Part shown: in pieces, positions 6,273-9,977 of the stretch
How the letters are laid out: each line of letters begins with the position of its first letter
Numbering within the stretch: the first letter of the stretch is position 1
Assembly (NCBI GenBank): GCA_937951955.1
Contig: CALGAD010000123.1
Coordinates: forward strand, 1 to 9,977
Reading direction: 5' to 3'
Source: an uncultured Bacillaceae bacterium
GTDB lineage: Bacteria > Bacillota > Bacilli > Bacillales > Caldibacillaceae
DNA: 9,977 nt
Notes under the pieces: model-generated
Told to the model about the DNA's origin: nothing
The model's database searches: none
Seen by the model: only the letters and a program-made list of their open reading frames with translations
Made by a program: the position numbers and the translations under genes

Positions 6273-6569
6273 ATGAAATCAATCACAGCTGAAAAATTAG
6301 CCGAGAAATTACAAAGAAACGAAAACATTCATATTATCGATGTCCGGGAAGACTTCGAAGTTGCCGAAGGGAAAATCCCCGGATCGATCAATATTCCATT
6401 AGGTGAACTCCCAGAACGTCTGGATCAGTTAGATAAAAATAAACATTACTATTTAGTTTGCCGTTCAGGAGGAAGAAGTGCCCGCGGCTGTTCCTACCTT
6501 GCGCAGCGAGGCTACAATGTAACGAATGTAGAAGGCGGCATGTTAGCCTGGACAGGCGACATCGAATAG
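6273..6569 (+). CDS. Single-domain rhodanese sulfurtransferase
   Basis: A cytoplasmic sulfurtransferase of 98 aa that should carry sulfane sulfur as a cysteine persulfide and pass it to a thiol acceptor. The rhodanese domain fills the protein: IIDVRE (21-26), IPGSINIPL (35-43), and the active-site loop CRSGGRSA with catalytic C63, then EGGMLAW near the end. A second cysteine, C73, ten residues on, could take part in persulfide relay, as in other cst-type rhodaneses. An ATG at 6249 would add eight residues but lies inside operator 2 and has no binding site; the ATG at 6273 has GGAGGGAG nine bases upstream. It is the first gene of the CstR-controlled operon, 21 bases before the reductase gene. 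Sulfur donor and acceptor cannot be read from the sequence. Confidence 0.92.
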   Translation: MKSITAEKLAEKLQRNENIHIIDVREDFEVAEGKIPGSINIPLGELPERLDQLDKNKHYYLVCRSGGRSARGCSYLAQRGYNVTNVEGGMLAWTGDIE

Positions 6570-6590
6570 GAGAAACAGGAGGTTTTTAAA

Positions 6591-8285
6591 ATGAGTAAAA
6601 AATACGTCATCGTCGGGGGCGTTGCCGGTGGTGCATCTGTTGCCGCCCGATTGCGCAGATTAGATGAAAATGCGGAAATTATTATGTTTGAAAAAGGTCC
6701 CCACGTCTCTTTTTCCAATTGTGCATTGCCCTACTATTTAAGCGGGACCGTGCCAACAAGCAAAAAACTCATTTTGAATACACCGGAAAATTTTAAACAA
6801 AGATATAACATTGATGCCCGGGTCAATCAAGAAGTCATCAAAATCAATCGTGATGAAAAGACCGTTCAGGTCAAAGACTTAACGACTGGAAAAACGTACG
6901 AAGAAAGCTACGATAAACTCGTTCTTTCCCCTGGCGCAAAGCCGATCGTTCCGAAGTTGGAAGGCATCGATAAACCTCATGTCTTTACGATCCGGAATGT
7001 GGTCGATATTGAAAATGTATATAACTACTTGCAAGAAAACAATGTGCAAGATATCGCGGTCATTGGCGGCGGCTTTATCGGTGTGGAAGTGGCGGAAAAC
7101 TTGAAGCTTGCCGATTACAATGTCACGTTAATCGAGTTTGCCAATCAAGTATTAGCCCCCTTTGATTACGATATGGCGCAAATCATCCATAAGGAATTAT
7201 TCGATAAAGGTGTCAACCTCATTCTTAATGATGGACTGGCGAAAGTAAGTGACGACTTTGTCGAAACCCAATCCGGCAAAAAAGTAACCGCCCAAGCTGT
7301 CGTTCTTGCCATCGGGGTACGACCGGAAACGACTCTCGCGGAAGAGGCAGGCCTCGAAATCGGTAAACTTGGCGGAATTAAAGTGGATGCCAATTACCGG
7401 ACAAGTGATCCGGATATTTATGCTGTTGGCGATGCCATTGAAGTGTATCACCGTCTCACCCATCAACCGACCCGGTTAGCCTTGGCGGGGCCGGCGCAAA
7501 AACAAGCCCGGGCCGTTGCCGATCATATTTACGGCATTCCGAACCGCAATCGCGGGGTCATCGGTTCCTTATCTTTACGGGTGTTCGATTTAAACCTTGC
7601 CGCAACGGGATTAAATGCCCGAACGGCAGAAAAAGCGGGTATAACTTTTGATTCCGTCTATATTTTCCCAAACGATAAAGTCGGCATCATGCCCGATAGT
7701 CACCCGCTCCATTTTAAACTGATTTACGAAGTGCCAACCGGTAAAATCTTAGGTGCCCAGGCCATTGGTAAAGGAAACGTCGATAAACGCATCGATGTCA
7801 TTGCCGCCATGATTCATATGAACGCTACCCTAGAAGACTTGAAAGATCTCGAGCTCAGCTACTCACCCTTGCTCGGTACCGCAAAAGATGTCGTAAACCA
7901 GGCTGCTTTAGTTGCGTTGAATCAGCTCCAAGGCCGGTATCAAGAAGTAAAAGTTTCCGATGTACGCAAGCTCGTTGAAGAGAATGCCTTTATCATCGAT
8001 GCCCGTGAACGACGCGAGTTTGAACGCGGTCATTTGAAAAATGCCGTCAATATCCCGTTGAGTGAATTCCGCAAGCGGCTTGATGAAATTCCGAAAGATC
8101 GTCCCGTATACATCCATTGCCGCTCCGGACAGCGCAGTTACAATATGGTTATGGCGCTGAAGAATATAGGTTATGACAATGTATACAACATCGCCGGTTC
8201 CTTTATGGGAATCTGCTTATATGAATATTTTAACGATATAACAACAGGGCGGGAGAAAATTGTAACAGAATATAATTTCAACTAA
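6591..8285 (+). CDS. CoA-disulfide / persulfide reductase with C-terminal rhodanese domain (CoADR-RHD)
   Basis: FAD enzyme that uses NAD(P)H to reduce CoA disulfide or CoA persulfide and polysulfide, here fused to its own sulfurtransferase. The 564 aa match the CoADR-RHD fusions of Bacillus anthracis and the Npsr enzyme of Shewanella. In order there are an FAD-binding GGVAGG (9-14), the single active-site cysteine in FSNCALPYY (C44), an NAD(P)H-binding GGGFIGVE (159-166), the second FAD motif YAVGDA (277-282), a dimerisation domain about 325-445 with the conserved Y424, and a rhodanese domain about 455-550 whose loop is CRSGQRS (C510). Both catalytic cysteines are present. In this family the rhodanese persulfide is thought to be delivered to the flavin site of the partner subunit. 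AGGAGG precedes the ATG. The gene lies between the rhodanese and cstR genes, which fits control by reactive sulfur. Confidence 0.95.
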   Translation: MSKKYVIVGGVAGGASVAARLRRLDENAEIIMFEKGPHVSFSNCALPYYLSGTVPTSKKLILNTPENFKQRYNIDARVNQEVIKINRDEKTVQVKDLTTGKTYEESYDKLVLSPGAKPIVPKLEGIDKPHVFTIRNVVDIENVYNYLQENNVQDIAVIGGGFIGVEVAENLKLADYNVTLIEFANQVLAPFDYDMAQIIHKELFDKGVNLILNDGLAKVSDDFVETQSGKKVTAQAVVLAIGVRPETTLAEEAGLEIGKLGGIKVDANYRTSDPDIYAVGDAIEVYHRLTHQPTRLALAGPAQKQARAVADHIYGIPNRNRGVIGSLSLRVFDLNLAATGLNARTAEKAGITFDSVYIFPNDKVGIMPDSHPLHFKLIYEVPTGKILGAQAIGKGNVDKRIDVIAAMIHMNATLEDLKDLELSYSPLLGTAKDVVNQAALVALNQLQGRYQEVKVSDVRKLVEENAFIIDARERREFERGHLKNAVNIPLSEFRKRLDEIPKDRPVYIHCRSGQRSYNMVMALKNIGYDNVYNIAGSFMGICLYEYFNDITTGREKIVTEYNFN

Positions 8286-8295
8286 AAATTAACGC

Positions 8296-8317
8296 TTCCA
8301 CGAATGTGGAAAGGAGG
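8296..8317 (+). other. Small RNA hairpin abutting the cstR ribosome binding site
   Basis: TTCCAC pairs with GTGGAA around a GAAT loop (8296-8311) and is followed at once by AGGAGG (8312-8317). It leaves the binding site single-stranded. It could act as an mRNA-stability or processing element between a long gene and the repressor gene. No T tract follows, so it is not a terminator. Confidence 0.4.
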
Positions 8318-8324
8318 CCAAGCC

Positions 8325-8585
8325 ATGGAATACGATAAACAGATCATGAACCGATTGAAGCGCATTGAAGGACAACTGCGCGGCGTCTTGAGAATGATGG
8401 AGGAACAAAAGGAATGTAAAGACGTCGTGACGCAATTGGCTGCCTGCCGAAGTGCCATTGATCGCACGATCGGTTTAATCGTTAGCAAAAACTTAGAACA
8501 CTGTATCCGCACGAATATCGCAGAAGGAAAAGATACCGATGAACTCGTGAAAGAAGCGATTGATTTACTCGTAAAAAGTCGGTAA
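8325..8585 (+). CDS. cstR: Persulfide-sensing repressor CstR (CsoR/DUF156 family)
   Basis: An 86-aa all-helical DNA-binding repressor that should act as a tetramer on the two GC-rich palindromes before the operon. In CstR, reactive sulfur links the two conserved cysteines of neighbouring subunits by di- to tetrasulfide bridges and releases DNA. Those cysteines are here as C31 and C60. Copper-sensing CsoR has a His four residues before its last cysteine; this protein has N56, as in S. aureus CstR (KNLEHC compared with ENLIEC), which argues against copper sensing. An extra C41 is present. MEYDKQIMNRLKRIEGQL and LLVKSR at the C-terminus also match CstR closely. The ATG at 8325 has AAGGAGG seven bases upstream; a further ATG at 8304 lies inside the hairpin and is unlikely. 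Being third in the operon, it should repress itself. Confidence 0.93.
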   Translation: MEYDKQIMNRLKRIEGQLRGVLRMMEEQKECKDVVTQLAACRSAIDRTIGLIVSKNLEHCIRTNIAEGKDTDELVKEAIDLLVKSR

Positions 8586-8609
8586 TCGCTCACAGGAAGG
8601 AGAAAAAAT

Positions 8610-8969
8610 ATGGATTTGTTCCTTTGGATAATCGTTGCCGTTTTGCTTGCACTGTTCGTCATTCCCATTCTCCCTGCCAAGGGAATCAAAAACATCTCAG
8701 CCCAACAAGTAAAAGAAAAATTAAAAGATAAAAACACCTATTTCATTGATGTACGGACACCGCAAGAGTTCCGGCAAAACCATATTCATGGATTTAAAAA
8801 CATCCCCCTATTTGATTTGCCGGAAAAAGCAAAGAAATTGGACCGGAACAAAGAAGTCGTTGTTATTTGCCAGAGCGGCATGAGGAGTATGCGGGCATGT
8901 AAACAATTGAAAAAACTCGGCTTTTCGCAAATTTATAATGTTCGCGGCGGCATGAACGCCTGGAATTAG
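8610..8969 (+). CDS. Membrane-anchored rhodanese
   Basis: A 119-aa sulfurtransferase with one N-terminal membrane segment (about 3-22) followed by K24 and K27. By the positive-inside rule the rhodanese domain (about 28-119) lies on the cytoplasmic face. The domain shows YFIDVRTPQEF, the active loop CQSGMRS with C87, and VRGGMNAW at the end; C97 again lies ten residues after the catalytic cysteine, as in the first rhodanese of the operon. The architecture resembles Bacillus YqhL-type rhodaneses. AGGAAGGAG precedes the ATG. As the fourth gene of the CstR operon it may receive sulfur at the membrane, for example from a sulfide:quinone oxidoreductase encoded elsewhere, but the partner is not visible here. 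Confidence 0.9.
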   Translation: MDLFLWIIVAVLLALFVIPILPAKGIKNISAQQVKEKLKDKNTYFIDVRTPQEFRQNHIHGFKNIPLFDLPEKAKKLDRNKEVVVICQSGMRSMRACKQLKKLGFSQIYNVRGGMNAWN

Positions 8970-9014
8970 TATGTTTCACTTTTTTAAAAACGCAATTTGC
9001 AAGGAGGTTTTGCC

Positions 9015-9251
9015 ATGAAGAATGATGTCACCGTATATGTTACATCGACCTGTCCGTTCTGTACGATGGTGAAAATGTTTTTGCAACAAAATAATATCCC
9101 GTTTAAAGAAGTAAATGTGGAAAATGATCCGATCGCGATGCAAAGATTAGTCAATACAACCGGACAGCTCGGTGTTCCCCAAACAGAAATCAACGGTCAA
9201 TGGGTCATCGGCTTCGATCCCGAAGCCATTATGGCGGCTTTACATCAATAA
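9015..9251 (+). CDS. Glutaredoxin-family thiol oxidoreductase (CPFC)
   Basis: A small cytoplasmic thioredoxin-fold protein of 78 aa. It has the dithiol CPFC (C13-C16), the cis-proline motif GVPQTEING (54-62) and the GFDPEAI tail typical of NrdH/glutaredoxin-like proteins. It probably reduces protein disulfides or the persulfides left on rhodaneses; the electron donor (bacillithiol, thioredoxin reductase or CoA) cannot be read from the sequence. A TTG at 8997 would extend the frame by six residues but includes the ribosome binding site; the ATG at 9015 has AAGGAGG seven bases upstream. It is the last gene of the operon before a strong terminator, which supports a role in the same sulfur pathway. 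Confidence 0.92.
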   Translation: MKNDVTVYVTSTCPFCTMVKMFLQQNNIPFKEVNVENDPIAMQRLVNTTGQLGVPQTEINGQWVIGFDPEAIMAALHQ

Positions 9252-9263
9252 TCTTGCTTTTTT

Positions 9264-9290
9264 AAGACGACAATCATGTCGTCTTTTTTT
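9264..9290 (+). terminator. Intrinsic terminator of the persulfide operon
   Basis: AAGACGAC and GTCGTCTT form a perfect eight-base stem around AATCAT, followed by a run of seven T. It begins 13 bases after the last stop codon. The T tract is on the plus side only. Confidence 0.95.
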
Positions 9291-9305
9291 ATGGAAGTTT
9301 TTAAA

Positions 9306-9333
9306 AAAGAGATTCGGGATAATTCCCGGCTCT
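9306..9333 (+). other. Leader hairpin before the small acidic gene
   Basis: AAAGAG-ATT-CGGGA pairs with TCCCG-G-CTCTTT around TAAT: two helices separated by an asymmetric internal loop. There is no T tract behind it, so it is not a normal terminator. It lies between the operon terminator and a purine-rich ribosome binding site (GGGAGGGAGG, 9350-9359), near a short CCCTT/AAGGG repeat. Its role is unknown. Confidence 0.4.
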
Positions 9334-9372
9334 TTAGCAAACCCTTCAAGGGAGGGAGGTGCTTCTGAACCA

Positions 9373-9522
9373 TTGGAAATAAACGACAGGCAGAAACAGA
9401 AAAATGAAAAGAAAACGGAACTGGAACAACTTCTCGGCATGGACCCGGCGGAAAGTCTCTTTTCCGTCCGGTTTGACCCCGGAGAAAATCATGAATTAAA
9501 CAATGATTACATCGATGAGTAG
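9373..9522 (+). CDS. Small acidic hypothetical protein
   Basis: A possible 49-aa protein of unknown function, read from a TTG at 9373. The N-terminal half is charged and probably helical (DRQKQKNEKKTELEQLLGMD); the C-terminal half, FDPGENHELNNDYIDE, is strongly acidic and looks like an ordered conserved tail. A purine-rich GGGAGGGAGG lies upstream, but about 13 bases from the TTG, which is longer than usual, so the true start is uncertain. The frame is open further upstream, but that part runs through the operon terminator and an unrelated gene. No promoter is obvious. It ends just before the hairpin at 9530-9555 and faces the minus-strand genes. I do not recognise the family. Confidence 0.5.
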   Translation: MEINDRQKQKNEKKTELEQLLGMDPAESLFSVRFDPGENHELNNDYIDE

Positions 9523-9529
9523 ATGAACA

Positions 9530-9555
9530 AGGTACTCTCCGCTATGAGAGTACCT
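9530..9555. terminator. Long hairpin between convergent genes
   Basis: AGGTACTCTC and GAGAGTACCT form a perfect ten-base stem around CGCTAT, between the plus-strand small gene and the minus-strand HMA-like gene. Neither side has a good T tract (CGTTATT on plus, TGTTCATC on minus). It could be a weak two-way terminator or a transcript-end stabiliser. Confidence 0.5.
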
Positions 9556-9557
9556 CG

Positions 9558-9770
9558 TTATTGGATAGTAACCGAAAAATCATGCTTTTTAATTGCCTTC
9601 TGGCTCTTCTCCTGCGACACATTTAGCTCATCAAATTCAACTATCACTTCTCCATCTGCCGTATCAATGAATACCCGTTCAATCCCCTCGAGTTGATTCA
9701 AAAACGTTTCAATCAATTGAATTGCACCTGGTTCTATCGCTTCTTTAACAAAAACCGTTGCTTCTGCCAT
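9558..9770 (-). CDS. HMA-fold (CopZ-like) protein lacking the metal-binding CXXC
   Basis: A protein of about 70 aa whose pattern fits the ferredoxin-like heavy-metal-associated fold: a first strand (ATVFVKEA), a helix, LEGIERVFIDTADGEVIVEFDE as the central strand-turn-strand, a second helix and a closing SVTIQ strand. In CopZ-type chaperones the loop after strand one carries GMxCxxC; here the matching stretch is IEPGAI and the protein has no cysteine at all. It cannot bind copper in the usual way and may instead be a protein-interaction module. There are two adjacent ATGs (9773 and 9770); I prefer 9770, since GAAGGGAG lies seven bases upstream, but 9773 is possible. The ATG at 9773 shares a base with the stop codon of the gene before it (TAATG), so the pair is probably translationally coupled. 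The fold assignment is moderately sure, the function open. Confidence 0.75.
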   Translation of the reverse strand: MAEATVFVKEAIEPGAIQLIETFLNQLEGIERVFIDTADGEVIVEFDELNVSQEKSQKAIKKHDFSVTIQ

Positions 9771-9772
9771 CA

Positions 9773-9977
9773 TTATGCTCCCTTCAGGCGATCGTATTTT
9801 TCCAGGAGAATGTTTTTAGACATGAATAAATACTGGATATTTACTTTATGTTTATGGTGGCTAGGCTGGTTCACATGGGAGAGATAGTAAATCGGATATT
9901 GAATCATTTGTTTGATAAATTTATAAATTTTATTTTTAATTCGATGGCGTTCAAAGCCGAGTTTTGCGGCTAATGTA
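9773..9977 (-). CDS. C-terminal part of an unrecognised basic protein (runs off the window)
   Basis: On the minus strand the frame is open for 67 codons from the window edge to a TAA at 9773-9775. It encodes a basic, Ile/Tyr-rich C-terminus with the His-rich segment PSHHKHK and the ending ILLEKYDRLKGA. No start is needed, since the gene begins beyond the window. Support comes from the unbroken frame in AT-rich DNA, a plausible amphipathic composition, and the TAATG overlap with the HMA-like gene, whose ribosome binding site lies in its last codons. I do not recognise the family and cannot tell whether it is a full-length or decayed gene. The overlapping plus-strand reading frames here look like shadows. 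Confidence 0.55.
   Translation of the reverse strand, partial: TLAAKLGFERHRIKNKIYKFIKQMIQYPIYYLSHVNQPSHHKHKVNIQYLFMSKNILLEKYDRLKGA

Noticed and set aside
8325..8585. Copper-sensing CsoR as the identity of the DUF156 protein
   Set aside because: The His of the copper-binding C-H-C set is Asn here (N56), the rest matches CstR closely, and all neighbours are sulfur-transfer genes with no copper ATPase or chaperone.
9822..9887. A 21-codon plus-strand frame encoding a Trp-rich hydrophobic peptide (MNKYWIF...WFTWER)
   Set aside because: The only SD-like sequence (AGGAG, 9804-9808) is 13 bases from this ATG and one base from the ATG at 9810. It lies opposite the better supported minus-strand frame that ends in the TAATG overlap.
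9875..9973. A 32-codon plus-strand frame near the right edge
   Set aside because: There is no ribosome binding site, its composition looks like AT-rich antisense sequence, and it overlaps the open minus-strand frame.

Overview
The window looks like chromosomal DNA of a low-to-moderate G+C, endospore-forming Bacillaceae-type Firmicute. Shine-Dalgarno sequences are strong (AGGAGG type), several genes start with TTG, intrinsic terminators are compact, and the DgkB and RlmCD proteins closely resemble the adjacent Bacillus subtilis pair. The species cannot be fixed from the sequence. I see no rRNA, tRNA, CRISPR array, phage or insertion sequence.

Left part (1-3600, minus strand): a membrane zinc-ribbon protein with an outside domain is followed by the lipid kinase gene dgkB and then the 23S rRNA uracil methyltransferase gene rlmCD, with a terminator between the last two. 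The methyltransferase has kept its catalytic residues but lost three of the four cysteines that hold the usual iron-sulfur cluster.

Middle (3680-6170, plus strand): a succinate-semialdehyde dehydrogenase (gabD type) with its own promoter and terminator, then a small cupin gene with a Tyr/Pro-rich N-terminus. A perfect 220-bp tandem duplication covers the cupin ribosome binding site, its first 59 codons and a sigma-K-like -10 element. It leaves a truncated first copy immediately upstream of the intact gene.

Right part (6180-9290, plus strand): a five-gene persulfide-handling operon comprises a rhodanese, a CoA-disulfide/persulfide reductase fused to a rhodanese, the CstR repressor, a membrane-anchored rhodanese and a CPFC glutaredoxin-like protein. 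Its sigma-A promoter carries two CstR-type GC-rich palindromes whose centres lie 31 bp apart. One lies between and over the core promoter elements and the other just after the expected transcription start. The logic is that reactive sulfur modifies CstR, the repressor leaves the DNA, and three sulfurtransferase domains plus two thiol oxidoreductases move and reduce sulfane sulfur. No sulfide:quinone oxidoreductase, persulfide dioxygenase or TauE exporter is present in this cluster.

Right edge (9291-9977): a small acidic hypothetical protein on the plus strand faces two minus-strand genes that appear translationally coupled through TAATG. These are a heavy-metal-associated-fold protein that lacks the metal-binding CXXC, and the C-terminal end of an unrecognised basic protein that runs off the window.
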